DNA of 64,000 nt from Moorella sp. Hama-1 (GCF_023734095.1 NZ_AP024620.1:740501-804500), one strand, 5' to 3'; counted from the first letter of the stretch, positions 1 through 8,290 are shown. The notes: generated by a model from the sequence alone, not told the origin. Program-made: numbers and translations.

Positions 1-2
1 AG

Positions 3-209
3 TCTAACGCCTATTATAATTATGATGAAGATGAAGATGGGTTTCCTTGTGTTGAAGAACAGGCTATGGGCGTTGAAGATGAACTCTATTCGGTAGTATG
101 GACTATAGCTGCCGATGAAGAGTTAGAATACCTCGACAATGAGGAGCCAGAATACCATGAATTAACGAATGAAGATATGGAGGCAGAGGATAAGCAGGAC
201 ACAGGATAA
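3..209 (+). CDS. C-terminal end of an acidic protein (partial)
   Basis: The window opens inside a reading frame that stays open from base 3 to a TAA at 207-209, giving about 68 residues. The peptide is very rich in Asp and Glu and has no motif I recognise. It lies about 100 bp upstream of the AbrB/PIN pair and is read in the same direction. The true start is outside the window, so no function can be assigned. An acidic C-terminal tail on a larger protein is possible. Confidence 0.5.
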   Translation, partial: SNAYYNYDEDEDGFPCVEEQAMGVEDELYSVVWTIAADEELEYLDNEEPEYHELTNEDMEAEDKQDTG

Positions 210-308
210 TGATAAGGTGACCGTAGTACGGAAACCATCAAACCCGATTATTATTGCTTGCGGTAAGTATTCCTGGTATCATACTATAAGAAGAAGGGAG
301 GTATTCCG

Positions 309-581
309 ATGGAAGAACAATTCATCAAACCTACTGAACGCGGCCAGGTAACTATACCTAAAGAGATGCGGGAGAAACTCCAGATCAACTCAAATACCAG
401 GCTACGGATTTATGTCGATGGTAATAAAGTCGTCCTGGAGCCGGTTTCACCTCTAGACCTTATTTTTAAAGAGCTTGAGGTTGAGGCCCGGGAAAAAGGG
501 TTTACCAGGCAGGAACTGGATGAAGAAATAGCTACTGTACGCGAGCGCCTCATGAAAGAGCTTTACGGTGAAGGTCAATGA
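309..581 (+). CDS. AbrB/MazE-type antitoxin
   Basis: This is a 90-residue protein. Its first ~45 residues form a SpoVT/AbrB swapped-hairpin DNA-binding domain (pattern ERGQVTIPKEMRE, then a short beta-rich stretch ending VVLEPVSP). The C-terminal half is charged and helical, as expected for the toxin-binding part of an antitoxin. The start is preceded by GGGAGG at suitable spacing. Its stop overlaps the start of the PIN gene (ATGAGG at 578), so the two are translationally coupled. It probably neutralises the PIN nuclease and autoregulates the operon; that role is inferred from family and arrangement. Confidence 0.85.
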   Translation: MEEQFIKPTERGQVTIPKEMREKLQINSNTRLRIYVDGNKVVLEPVSPLDLIFKELEVEAREKGFTRQELDEEIATVRERLMKELYGEGQ

Positions 582-988
582 GGGTAATGCTCGATACTAA
601 CATCCTTATATCCGGGATGGTCTTCCGTGGGCCTGAACGCCGTTTACTGGACACTATTCATCACCAGCGGTTAACCCTGGTGATAAACAACTACATTGTG
701 GAAGAAACGAAAGAAGTTTTGCAGCGCAAATTTCCCGCCCATGTCCAGGTCTTCGATAGGTTCTTATCCATACTTAATGTAGAATTTACATCTATGCCCC
801 CTTCTGCATCTATAGCTAAAGTTCGGCCCATTATAAGGGACCCCAAAGATGCCGCAATTCTTGCGTCTGCTATTGAGGCCCAACCCGATATTTTTATCAG
901 TGGTGATCTGGATCTGCATACACCGGAAGTAGGTTCTTTAATAAAAGTCTTAACAACCGCTGAGGCTTTAAAGCGTCTTAACCAATAA
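578..988 (+). CDS. PIN-domain ribonuclease toxin
   Basis: This 136-residue protein has the PIN fold acidic residues: Asp in MLDTNILISG at the N-terminus, a central Glu in VEETKEVL, Asp in RDPKDAAILA and Asp in ISGDLDL. It matches the COG1569-type 'putative toxin component, PIN family'. Such proteins are Mg2+-dependent RNases. The gene overlaps its AbrB-type antitoxin by 4 bp. Its last ~20 bases overlap the 3' end of the convergent truncated integrase, so the integrase deletion endpoint lies at this gene's end. All catalytic positions appear intact. Confidence 0.85.
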   Translation: MRVMLDTNILISGMVFRGPERRLLDTIHHQRLTLVINNYIVEETKEVLQRKFPAHVQVFDRFLSILNVEFTSMPPSASIAKVRPIIRDPKDAAILASAIEAQPDIFISGDLDLHTPEVGSLIKVLTTAEALKRLNQ

Positions 989-1552
989 GGGATTTTTTTG
1001 TCGATAGGTGGTAAATATGTCCAACGGCCCCTGATCAACCATTTCACGCAGGTTAGGCCGGCTTTGCAGGTAATCCCAGAGGGCTTCCTTGAGCTCTGGG
1101 TGTATAGCCACGGTACGGTCTTTGTCACCTTTACCGTACTTTATAAGCAGAAGATTGTTTTTAAGATCAACATCCTCCCAGTTCAGCCGGATTATTTCCG
1201 AACGCCGCAAGCCGGCCAAGAGAAGGGTGAGGATTAAGGCCCGGTCGCGCTTGGCAAAATAGTGCCGGGCATTTTTAACTCTTTGCAGGACCGTTCTCAT
1301 TTCTGCATCATCCATGTAAACGGGAAGGGTGTTTTTGGCTACTTTGGGTGGTTCGATATGCTTCATCGGGTTGGTTTCAATCAATTCCTCCGCCAGGCAG
1401 AAACGAAAAAAGGACCTCAAGAAATTAAAACGCCTTTGACGAGTAGCAGGGGCGACTTTACAGGCGAAATACATAAGTTTCTCCTGGCAATCCGTAAGAA
1501 ACCAGAAGATCCAATTACTGTAATACCTAACTCGGCTTACAGGTTTGCTCAA
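968..1552 (-). pseudogene. Truncated XerC/D-type tyrosine recombinase
   Basis: The protein resembles a phage-type integrase. It has a SAM-like core-binding segment (ATRQRRFNFLRSFFRFC, then NPMKHIEPPK) followed by the start of the catalytic domain with the first arginine (LLLAGLRRSEIIRLNWEDV) and the beta-hairpin lysine region (KYGKGDKDRTV). The reading frame ends shortly after DIFTTYR, so the HxxR box and the catalytic tyrosine are missing. The N-terminus also appears short: the only start is TTG, and an in-frame stop lies about 27 bp upstream. It cannot be an active recombinase. It is probably the relic of a mobile element that brought the nearby toxin-antitoxin genes. Confidence 0.8.
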
Positions 1553-1577
1553 AAGACCTTTAGTTACACTTATGGGT

Positions 1578-1630
1578 TATCACCTCTTCTTATGGGTCCT
1601 ATATTAGGACCGGGAAGAGGTGATATTTTT
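1578..1630 (+). terminator. Long hairpin followed by a T-run
   Basis: The outer arms (TATCACCTCTTC and GAAGAGGTGATA) and inner arms (GGTCCT/AGGACC) pair almost perfectly around a 5-nt loop, and the right arm runs into TTTTT. On the + strand this has the form of an intrinsic terminator, although no convincing + strand gene ends directly before it. It also lies just upstream of the truncated minus-strand integrase, so it could instead be part of an integrase promoter/operator or an element end. Confidence 0.5.
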
Positions 1631-1781
1631 TAAAGCGGCTTTCTTCAAGACCTACTACGCATAGTAGCGAACAAGAGAAGTCTCGGACCTTATAACAGGT
1701 GGTTGAACCCATCAATTTCTATAGCACAAAATCTTAAATTAGGGTATAATATTTTCCAGGAGAGGGGCGGGTTAACAGGCA

Positions 1782-2033
1782 ATGAAAACCACGCGTTATT
1801 TTGAGGAACAGGTCGTGCGTAAACGCCCATATATTAGGCTGGAGTGGTGTGTACAGGCTGTACGTGAACCCGAATATCGTAAAGTGCAGCCCGATGGGCG
1901 GATACGGCACTGGGTATTCATTCCTGAGATTGGTAAATATTTGCGCGTGGTAACCCTGGAAGACGGCCAGACAATCCATAACGCCTTTCCTGATCGCAAT
2001 TTCAAAGGTGCAGGAAACAAAAATGAGGGGTGA
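1782..2033 (+). CDS. Small conserved protein partnered with DUF2283
   Basis: An 83-residue basic protein with a DUF4258-like pattern: a central GKYLRVVTLEDGQTIHNA strand-loop region followed by a conserved FPDRNFK motif. Genes of this kind are commonly found just upstream of DUF2283 genes, as here, where the next start is 5 bp past the stop. I suspect a toxin-antitoxin-like pair with this protein as the RelE-like partner. That is inference from size, fold pattern and context; no catalytic residues can be named. Confidence 0.65.
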   Translation: MKTTRYFEEQVVRKRPYIRLEWCVQAVREPEYRKVQPDGRIRHWVFIPEIGKYLRVVTLEDGQTIHNAFPDRNFKGAGNKNEG

Positions 2034-2037
2034 TAAC

Positions 2038-2289
2038 ATGAAGTTTCATTACTACCAGGATACTGACACCCTGTATATAGACCTGGCTGAAAAAGAAAGC
2101 GCCGACTCGGTAGAAGTTGCCCCGGGTGTTATCCTCGACTTTGATGCTGAAGGGAACCTGGTAGGCATAGATATTGACCATGCCAGCGCCCTGATAGATT
2201 TATCGCGCCTTGAGACCAATGGCTTACCACTGGGGCGCATTAAACTTATTGGTCCAGATTCTGACTTGGGCCAAGCCCAGGCAGGTTAA
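2038..2289 (+). CDS. DUF2283 family protein
   Basis: This 83-residue protein begins MKFHYYQDTDTLYIDL and contains the family signature VAPGVILDFDAEGNLVGIDI. I chose the ATG at 2038 because GAGGGGTGA lies at the right distance upstream; an in-frame start 30 bp earlier would overlap the preceding gene without a good ribosome site. DUF2283 proteins are small beta-rich proteins of unknown function, often the second gene of a two-gene unit. A hairpin terminator (2387-2416) follows. Confidence 0.8.
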   Translation: MKFHYYQDTDTLYIDLAEKESADSVEVAPGVILDFDAEGNLVGIDIDHASALIDLSRLETNGLPLGRIKLIGPDSDLGQAQAG

Positions 2290-2328
2290 AAGTGGTACAG
2301 TTTTCCTTGGAAGGCAGGGAGAAATAGT

Positions 2329-2364
2329 ACTCAAAAATAAAAAAGAAGGGAAATTACTTCCCTT
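2329..2364 (-). terminator. Intrinsic terminator of the CoxE/MoxR operon
   Basis: Read on the minus strand, AAGGGAA-GTAAT-TTCCCTT is followed by CTTTTTTATTTTT. It lies about 50 bp past the stop of the CoxE-like gene and faces the convergent DUF2283 gene. Confidence 0.75.
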
Positions 2365-2386
2365 TATAAACTGGTAGTCAACAGGG

Positions 2387-2416
2387 GGCGTGCTGAGAAG
2401 CACGCCACTTTTTTAA
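2387..2416 (+). terminator. Intrinsic terminator after the DUF2283 gene
   Basis: A perfect 8-bp stem GGCGTGCT/AGCACGCC with a GAGA loop is followed by ACTTTTTT on the + strand. It overlaps the 3' end of the convergent CoxE-like gene, so two oppositely oriented terminators sit side by side. Confidence 0.8.
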
Positions 2417-3756
2417 AACCCCTCCCGGGCAATGGCAATTAGCTGCTTCAGATTCGAGCATTCCCTGACAGCATGGCAGAAGGGGGCATACAGGGCCATG
2501 GAGCTATCCATGGTATTCCAGGAGGCTTCCGGTTGCGGGTTCAGCCATACAACCTTTCCTGCTTGACGACAAATGGCGGCAAAACTCTCGACCTCCGGTT
2601 GTCGCCAATTATTGCGCGCGTCGCCCAGGATTAAAATTGTAGTATCAGGGGTTAGAACCTCTCCGTAGCGTTCCAGAAACAGCTTGCAGATACGCCCGAA
2701 GTCCGAGTAACCGCTAACCGAGCAGCGGGCGAAACGGGCCACTTGCTCCATGGCCGTGGCAGTCGGTGCTTCCCTGACGGCGCCGGTAACTTCAGCCAGG
2801 TCATCAACAAAAACAAAGGTCCGGACCTGGCGAAAGGCATGCTGCATGGCGTAGATCAATTCCAGCATAAAGACGCTGAAGGGCGCCACCGAACCCGAAA
2901 TGTCGCCCAGGACAAAAAGGACCGGCCTCTCCCGGCGACGGCCGCGGTAGCGGATTTGCCAAGGTATGCCGCCGTGCCGGCAGGCCTCCTTGACGGTACG
3001 ACGCAGGTCGATCTTCCCCCGGGGAGCGGGGCGGTAACGCCAGGAATACTTATTTCCCAGGTAGCGACCCAGTTTCTTTAAATACGGCCGCATAACGGCC
3101 AGATCCCCCTCGGCCAGCTCACTCCATCCTTTCTCGGCCAGGTTGTAGGTACGGAGAACGGCCGGCATGGCTTCAGGACCTAACTCCTGTACCAGGCGCA
3201 ACTCCAGGTTCCGGCGAATAAGCGTTTCCAGCAGCTGCAAACTTTGCAGGGCTATCCGGGCCTCCTGCCGCCCCTCGTTTTCCATGACCTTTAACCTGTG
3301 GCGGACCATATGCCAGTTTAAAGCCAGCCTGGCTTCCCTTACCTTACCCTCCAGGTGGTCCAGAGCCCCGGCACCCAGTTCTCCCAGCAGGTCAATGGCC
3401 TGCTCAGCCAGGTCGTTAAGGTCCCCCTCTGAACCACTAAAAAGAGCTGCCATTACGTCCAGGACCGGCAACTGCCCGCCCGCATGCCGCGTAGCCTGCC
3501 CGGAAGCCATACCCCTGTTCTTACAGGCAGGCTGTTCCGCCCCGCTGCAGCTGCCGGTGAGGGCAAGCAGGGCCGCCAGGGGCTTTAAATCCTCGTATCT
3601 CTTGACCAGGGTTACCTGCAAAACCTCCGGCCAGTAGGCCACCGGGGTAGCCTGCCAGCCCCGTACGGCATCCACCATTTCCGCCAGGGTCACCTCTATG
3701 CCCCCGGCACGTAATAAGTTAGCCATCTCCTGCAGGGCTTCCGGAATTGTATCCAT
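2413..3756 (-). CDS. CoxE-like VWA-domain protein
   Basis: About 447 residues. The N-terminal two thirds are helical. The C-terminal third is a von Willebrand factor A domain of the CoxE type, with the MIDAS-like motif VLGDISGSVAPFS, a later YSDFGR segment and ILGDARNNW. CoxE proteins work with MoxR/CoxD AAA+ ATPases in metal-cofactor insertion or activation of enzymes such as CO dehydrogenase. The ATG at 3756 is preferred because it overlaps the stop of the upstream ATPase gene as TAATG; a GTG 12 bp upstream is the alternative. No molybdenum hydroxylase gene lies nearby, so the client is unknown. Confidence 0.85.
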   Translation of the reverse strand: MDTIPEALQEMANLLRAGGIEVTLAEMVDAVRGWQATPVAYWPEVLQVTLVKRYEDLKPLAALLALTGSCSGAEQPACKNRGMASGQATRHAGGQLPVLDVMAALFSGSEGDLNDLAEQAIDLLGELGAGALDHLEGKVREARLALNWHMVRHRLKVMENEGRQEARIALQSLQLLETLIRRNLELRLVQELGPEAMPAVLRTYNLAEKGWSELAEGDLAVMRPYLKKLGRYLGNKYSWRYRPAPRGKIDLRRTVKEACRHGGIPWQIRYRGRRRERPVLFVLGDISGSVAPFSVFMLELIYAMQHAFRQVRTFVFVDDLAEVTGAVREAPTATAMEQVARFARCSVSGYSDFGRICKLFLERYGEVLTPDTTILILGDARNNWRQPEVESFAAICRQAGKVVWLNPQPEASWNTMDSSMALYAPFCHAVRECSNLKQLIAIAREGF

Positions 3757-4616
3757 TAAGCATACCACCCCGGCCGGGATTGAACCAGGGCCAGGTCTTC
3801 CTGTTTCTTAATCAAAACCGGCAGGGTAGAGCTAATGACCTCCTGGTTTAAATCCTCCACCTTGAGGGCCTGCAACACCTGCGCCCATTCCAGGGTTTCG
3901 GCGATGCCGGGGGGCTTTTTTAACCCCCGGCCCCGCAGGCCCTGGATAAAACCAACTATTTGGGAGGCCAGGGAAGGCGGCAGGTGCGGTAGCTTTAAAC
4001 GTAAAATAGCCAGCTCCTCTTCGCGACCGGGGAAGTCCAGGTAGAGATAGAGGCAGCGCCGCCTCAGGGCATCGCTCAATTCGCGGACACGGTTGCTGGT
4101 AATAACCACTATGGGCACGGCCCGGGCTTTGACGGTACCGTATTCCGGTATAGAAACCTGGTAATCGGCCAGGGCCTCCAGGAGGAAGCTTTCAAACTCT
4201 TCATCGCTTTTATCCAGCTCATCAATGAGGAGAGTAACCGGTTCCGGGCTCAAGAAGGCCTTTAGGATAGGCCGGGGTAATAAAAACTCCTCACTGAAGA
4301 GGTCCCTCTGGACTTCCGACCAGGCACCGTGCTGTGCCTGTAGGTAGAGGAGCTGCTTCTGGTAGTTCCATTCATAAAGGGCCCGGCTTTCGTCCAGTCC
4401 CTCATAACACTGCAGGCGGATTAACCGGGTAGCGGTCGCCCGGGCCAGGGCCCTGGCCAGTTCCGTCTTGCCCACCCCGGCCGGGCCTTCCACCAGCACC
4501 GGTTTCTGCAGGATCTCTGCCAGGTAAATTGCCACCTCAACGTTCTTACCGGCCAGGTAGCCAACCCGGGACAACCTTTCCCCAACCTCGCCGGGACCCT
4601 TAAAAAACAATGGCAA
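3756..4616 (-). CDS. MoxR-family AAA+ ATPase (CoxD-like)
   Basis: This 286-residue ATPase has Walker A VEGPAGVGKTELA, Walker B VTLLIDELDKSDEE, sensor-1 VVITSNRVRELSDALRRRC with its arginine-finger region, and a C-terminal lid domain. MoxR ATPases act as chaperone-like remodelers together with VWA proteins, here the translationally coupled CoxE-like gene. The start is a TTG at 4616, or a second TTG two codons later that sits at better spacing from a GGGGG ribosome site. The region upstream is degraded coding sequence rather than an obvious partner gene. Confidence 0.87.
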   Translation of the reverse strand: MPLFFKGPGEVGERLSRVGYLAGKNVEVAIYLAEILQKPVLVEGPAGVGKTELARALARATATRLIRLQCYEGLDESRALYEWNYQKQLLYLQAQHGAWSEVQRDLFSEEFLLPRPILKAFLSPEPVTLLIDELDKSDEEFESFLLEALADYQVSIPEYGTVKARAVPIVVITSNRVRELSDALRRRCLYLYLDFPGREEELAILRLKLPHLPPSLASQIVGFIQGLRGRGLKKPPGIAETLEWAQVLQALKVEDLNQEVISSTLPVLIKKQEDLALVQSRPGWYA

Positions 4617-4619
4617 CAG

Positions 4620-4965
4620 CCCCCTGATATGTGTTTTTGAATACCTTGCGCAGCACCCTGGCTGTAACCGCTCCCAGCTGCGCAGCGTTCTGGGAGAGCC
4701 TGTCTGACTCTATCTACCCCGTACTTTTCCTTTAGCCAGATAGCTACCTCTCGGGCCCTGGCCCGGGTTCGGCCTGCCGCCGCCCGGCTAGTATTCGGTC
4801 TTCAGCCATAACCTCCCGGCGCATGGCCATAAAGTCCCTGGGTGGCATGTCGCTGTCACCGCCCTGAACTATTTCCTTGATTGCTGCCTGCCAGCAAACC
4901 ATCGCCTGCCATAATTCTACCAATGCATTACAGCGATAGCAAGGGTGTCTAGCCTGATCTGCCAC
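4620..4965 (-). pseudogene. Possible decayed small gene upstream of the MoxR operon
   Basis: A minus-strand frame at 4744-4965 encodes about 73 residues starting MADQARHPCYRC. After its stop, neighbouring frames carry protein-like text (EVAIWLKEKYGVDRVRQAL, then LGAVTARVLRKVFKN) up to the start of the MoxR gene. Joining them would need two frameshifts. This looks like a gene broken by small indels. I do not recognise the family, and a chance open frame cannot be excluded. Confidence 0.3.
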
Positions 4966-5002
4966 CGGACTGTGATATTGTCACCCCGTAAACGACTGGA
5001 AA

Positions 5003-5035
5003 TATGCTATAATTTAATCAGAGGTGGTAAATATG
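5003..5035 (+). promoter_or_regulatory. Orphan -10 element and gene start
   Basis: ATGCTATAAT (extended -10 element) is followed about 10 bp later by GAGGTGG and an ATG at 5033. This looks like the promoter and start of a real gene, but the frame runs antisense across the ATPase remnant that begins at 5078. It is probably the 5' stub of a gene whose body was deleted. Confidence 0.4.
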
Positions 5036-5077
5036 TCCGGGTTGAAGTGTTCGGCTATCTTGCTGTTCCTCTCGTCA

Positions 5078-5296
5078 TCAGAAAAATTCCCGGAGCAGGT
5101 AATCGTGGAACATCGGCTCCACAAAAGCGTAGACCCGCGCCCGGTTTTTTTCTATGATATTTTTAGCCCGCAAATGGTCGATCGTCCGCTTAATCTGGTT
5201 AGGATTGGATTTTTCGACACTATGAGTGGCTACGGTGGCGATGCGCTTTAACACTTGCCGTCCAATGAAAGCCCTTGGGAAATAGTTTGCCCGGTA
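5078..5296 (-). pseudogene. C-terminal remnant of an AAA-type ATPase (copy 1)
   Basis: The minus strand reads YFPRAFIGRQVLKRIATVA, then a helix-turn-helix-like QIKRTIDHLRAKNIIEKN, then YAFVEPMFHDYLLREFF and a stop. This is the winged-helix tail typical of archaeal-type or P-loop ATPases that end with a 'YAFxEPxFxxYL' segment. No Walker motifs remain, so the N-terminal part is lost. Closely related remnants occur at 7886-7926 and 28566-28697. Confidence 0.6.
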
Positions 5297-5461
5297 TTAA
5301 AACCCCACCGGTATTACCCTTACCGTAATATCATATTACATACAAAGTAACAAAGTTTGGTTCCGCCTAGCAGCCGAATCTGCTCAGCGGTGCTAACTTT
5401 CCGTCATGTTGCCCAGGCTTGGGAAATCCATACTCTTTGTGGAAGAAGGGGTAATAATTCC

Positions 5462-7051
5462 ATGCATCGTCCGGTCATTATGGGTACCAGGGGAATGGTC
5501 GCCGCGGCTCACCCCCTGGCTTCCCTGGCAGGTCTCTATATCCTTAAACGCGGCGGCAATGCCGTCGATGCTGCCATTGCCACCAATGCCGTGTTAAATG
5601 TTACCCAGCCCCACATGTGCGGTATGGGCGGCGACCTGTTTTACCTTATATACCTGGCTCGAACAGGACAGGTAGTCTTTTTGAACGGTTCCGGGCGGGC
5701 GCCCCGGGGGGCCAGCTGGGAACTCTACCGGGAGAAGGGGCTGAAGAAAATACCGCCGCGCAGCGCCCTGGCCGTAACCGTCCCCGGTTGCGTGGCGGCC
5801 TGGGAGGATGCGCGCGAACGCTATGGCACCATGCCCCTGGCGGACCTCCTGGCCGAGGCTATAACTTACGCCGAGGGCCACCCCATTAGCCATAAACTGG
5901 CCGCCTCCATTGCCGAACACCAGGAGGTCCTCTCCCGCCACCCGGATACGGCGGCCATCTTCCTGCCCGGTGGCCGGCCGCCCCAACCTGGGGATATTCT
6001 GTGCCAGGCGGACCTGGCCGCAACTTTGCGCCTCCTGGCCAGGGAGGGAAAGGCGGCCTTCTACCAGGGGCCCATTGCCGAAGCTATAGCCGGGACCGTC
6101 CAGGGAGAGGGCGGTTACCTTACCGCAGCTGACCTGGATGGCCATACCTCCACCTGGGGTCAACCGGTAGCTACCACCTACCGCGGTTATACCATTTATG
6201 AGACCGCCCCCAACAGCCAGGGCCTGACAGCCCTCCTGGAGCTCAACCTGGTTGAGGGTTTCGACCTCCAGGCCATGGGCCCTGATACGGCCGCTTACAT
6301 TCACCACCTGGTAGAAGCCAAGAAACAGGCCTTCGCCGACCGGGATGCCTACCTCAGCGACCCGGAGTTTGTCCCTATTCCTGTGGACCGTCTGTTATCC
6401 AAGGATTATGCATCCCGGCGTCGCCAGCTTATCGACCCGGAGCGCGCCGCCGCCATCACAGCCGGCGGCCAGGTGCAGGGGGACACCACCTACTTTGCTG
6501 TCGTCGACGGGGAGGGCAATATTGTTTCCTGCATCCAGAGCCTCTATTACCCCTTCGGTAGCGGCCTGGTGGCGCGGGGGACGGGTATTTTACTCCAGAG
6601 CAGGGGCGCCTATTTCTCCCTGGACCCCGGACAACCCAACTGCCTGCTGCCGGGCAAACGCACCTTGCATACCCTTATGGCCGCCCTTGTCACCAAGGAC
6701 GGCAGGCCCTGCCTGGTCTTTGGTACCATGGGCGCCGACGGCCAGCCTCAGACCCACCTGCAGGTGCTTTCCCGCCTCCTGGACTTCGGCTGGAATATCC
6801 AGGCGGCCATTGAAGCGCCGCGCTGGGTCCACGGCAGCACCCTTGGTGATGGGCCGCCAGTACTGAATATGGAGAGCCGGTTTGATCCTGAGGTAATCGA
6901 GACTTTACGGCGCCGGGGGCACCAGGTGCATCTCTTGCCGGCCTGGGCCAATGAAGCCGGCCATGCCCAGGGGATCGTCATTGATCACCAGCGCGGCGTC
7001 CTCATGGGCGGCGCCGACCCCCGGGGTGACGGCTACGCCCTGGGCTGGTAA
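5462..7051 (+). CDS. ggt: Gamma-glutamyltransferase family protein
   Basis: A 529-residue member of the gamma-glutamyltranspeptidase (Ntn hydrolase) family. The large-subunit part has GGNAVDAAIATN, MCGMGGDLF and the substrate-binding LNGSGRAPRG. The small subunit begins at the conserved GDTTYFAVVD, whose threonine (about residue 341) is the expected self-cleavage site and nucleophile. No signal peptide precedes MHRPVIMGTRGMVAAAHPLA, so it is probably cytoplasmic, as in the YwrD-like branch. The ATG at 5462 follows AGAAGGGG. Substrates could be glutathione-like gamma-glutamyl compounds. The gene has no operon partner except the PucR fragment downstream. Confidence 0.88.
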   Translation: MHRPVIMGTRGMVAAAHPLASLAGLYILKRGGNAVDAAIATNAVLNVTQPHMCGMGGDLFYLIYLARTGQVVFLNGSGRAPRGASWELYREKGLKKIPPRSALAVTVPGCVAAWEDARERYGTMPLADLLAEAITYAEGHPISHKLAASIAEHQEVLSRHPDTAAIFLPGGRPPQPGDILCQADLAATLRLLAREGKAAFYQGPIAEAIAGTVQGEGGYLTAADLDGHTSTWGQPVATTYRGYTIYETAPNSQGLTALLELNLVEGFDLQAMGPDTAAYIHHLVEAKKQAFADRDAYLSDPEFVPIPVDRLLSKDYASRRRQLIDPERAAAITAGGQVQGDTTYFAVVDGEGNIVSCIQSLYYPFGSGLVARGTGILLQSRGAYFSLDPGQPNCLLPGKRTLHTLMAALVTKDGRPCLVFGTMGADGQPQTHLQVLSRLLDFGWNIQAAIEAPRWVHGSTLGDGPPVLNMESRFDPEVIETLRRRGHQVHLLPAWANEAGHAQGIVIDHQRGVLMGGADPRGDGYALGW

Positions 7052-7173
7052 TGGTGTGATAACCATTTGTTGGCCCGCTAATCACCCCGGGCCAGTTCAT
7101 GGAAACATTTTTGTCCGGTCACCCCCTTCAGTAATACGAATCCGGGCTTAGGCCCCTACAGCAGGTGATTAGA

Positions 7174-7656
7174 ATGGGTATGCAGGGGGTTTCCCTCTTA
7201 AAAATTTTAAGCAGTACGGAAATGCTTGGTGCGGCGGTGGTTGCCGGCTGGGATGGCTTGGGCCGCCTGGTTACCTCCGTGGCTGTAGTTGAGGCGCCGG
7301 TGGCTATGGAGTGGCTTCAAGGGGGCGAGTTAGTATTAACAACTGGCTACTACCTACATAATGATCAGGTGGCATTTACCGGTTTTATCAAGAATCTGGT
7401 GGAAATAGGAGCCGCCGGGGTGGCGATACCGCCCCGGAGTTTTATTGGTACCATTCCCGCCGGGGTTATAGGCAAAGCTGACGAGCTGATGTTTCCGGTT
7501 ATTTCCTTGCCCGCCAACTCCACCTTCTGGAAAGTGGCTCAGACATTAATAATGGAACTTGCTGTTAATGAGCCGCCGCGACTTGACCTGGAGCGGGACA
7601 TCCTGGGTATTTTGGAGGACGGCCTGGGGATACCGGCCCTCCTTTTTGCAGGCTAA
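7174..7656 (+). pseudogene. PucR-type regulator, N-terminal domain only
   Basis: About 160 residues match the N-terminal ligand domain of PucR/CdaR-like purine-catabolism regulators (MEWLQGGELVLTTGYYL, then a run ending PVISLPANSTFWKVAQ). The central GGDEF-like and C-terminal HTH_30 parts are absent: the frame ends with ALLFAG. The ATG at 7174 has AGGTG 6 bases upstream. The following bases encode the tail of an unrelated protein, so a deletion probably fused two genes. Without its DNA-binding domain it cannot act as a normal regulator. Confidence 0.75.
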
Positions 7657-7750
7657 AATGCCACCCGGAGCGCAGACCAAATTGGAAACAATTATAAAGG
7701 ATCTTCAAGACGGCAAAATTGATATTGATAAACTCCCGCTACCTAAATAA
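7652..7750 (+). pseudogene. C-terminal tail of a BMP-family substrate-binding lipoprotein
   Basis: About 30 residues (KLETIIKDLQDGKIDI and a short end) look like the last helix and strand of Med/BMP nucleoside-binding lipoproteins. It overlaps the end of the truncated PucR-like frame in another frame. PucR regulators and BMP-type purine-nucleoside ABC transporters often adjoin, so one deletion may have removed the middle of such a locus. The segment is short, so the assignment is tentative. Confidence 0.45.
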
Positions 7751-7764
7751 TGGTCTCCTGAAGC

Positions 7765-7805
7765 TAAGAAATCCCCCTGCTCCTTCCGGGCAGGGGGATT
7801 TCTTA
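7765..7805. terminator. Perfect 16-bp hairpin terminator
   Basis: TAAGAAATCCCCCTGC pairs perfectly with GCAGGGGGATTTCTTA around a 9-nt loop. It follows the BMP fragment by 15 bp. The A/T-rich stem ends would allow termination in both directions. Confidence 0.7.
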
Positions 7806-7885
7806 TATCTGCCATATGTGCCCTATGCCCTTTTATTTCGCAACTCATCCGCCTGCCGCCTTCTTTCTTGCTGGGCTGGATATTA

Positions 7886-7926
7886 CCGAGGAGGTAATCG
7901 TGGAGTATCAGCTCCACAAAAGCTTG
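7886..7926 (-). pseudogene. Short C-terminal ATPase remnant (copy 3)
   Basis: The minus strand reads AFVELILHDYLL, matching AFVEPMFHDYLL at the end of the remnant at 5078-5296. At the DNA level the shared run includes GAGGTAATCGTGGA and CTCCACAAAAGC-like sequence. Only about 14 codons remain, directly downstream of the MazF gene. Confidence 0.45.
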
Positions 7927-7938
7927 AGACCCACGTCC

Positions 7939-8283
7939 CTAAAGGCCCAGCAATATTTTCAACCGCATTTCCACGGCGGCCATAGATTCTGGTGAAATAG
8001 CGCCCCATTTCTCAATGAGCCTCTCCTTAGCTATTGATCGTAAATCTTCACATTTGATAAAGCTGGTGGATTTGACCCCCCCTTCAGGCGGCACTAGTTT
8101 TACATGAAAAGGGATACCCTTATCCCTGGTAGTCAAAGGTATAGCAACTACCAGACCGGCCGGGCCATAATTAAACAGGTCCACGGAAATAATCAGGGCC
8201 GGCCGGGTACCCGTTTGTTCGTGACCGCGTCCCGGGTTTAAATCCACCAACCAAATCTCACCCCGGGCAGGTTCAATTGCCAT
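7939..8283 (-). CDS. MazF/PemK-family endoribonuclease toxin
   Basis: A 114-residue protein with the MazF signature: RGEIWLVDLNPGRGHEQTGTRPA at the N-terminus, then VAIPLTTRD and a conserved CEDLRSI. MazF toxins cut mRNA at short sequence-specific sites. It lies 7 bp downstream of its ribbon-helix-helix antitoxin gene, and both are driven by the promoter at 8556-8585. All expected regions are present, so it looks functional. Confidence 0.88.
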   Translation of the reverse strand: MAIEPARGEIWLVDLNPGRGHEQTGTRPALIISVDLFNYGPAGLVVAIPLTTRDKGIPFHVKLVPPEGGVKSTSFIKCEDLRSIAKERLIEKWGAISPESMAAVEMRLKILLGL

Positions 8284-8290
8284 AATGATT

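Noticed and set aside
1006-5038. 17-bp identity AGGTGGTAAATATGTCC at 1006-1022 and 5022-5038
   Set aside because: One copy codes for the end of the integrase fragment and the other is a gene start; too short to call a repeat without a genome-wide count.
5033-5251. Small + strand gene starting at a good promoter and ribosome site
   Set aside because: Most of the frame is antisense to a recognisable ATPase tail, so only the promoter and start look real.
7071-7094. Stem TGGCCCG/CGGGCCA after the gamma-glutamyltransferase gene as a terminator
   Set aside because: The stem is short and lacks a T-run.
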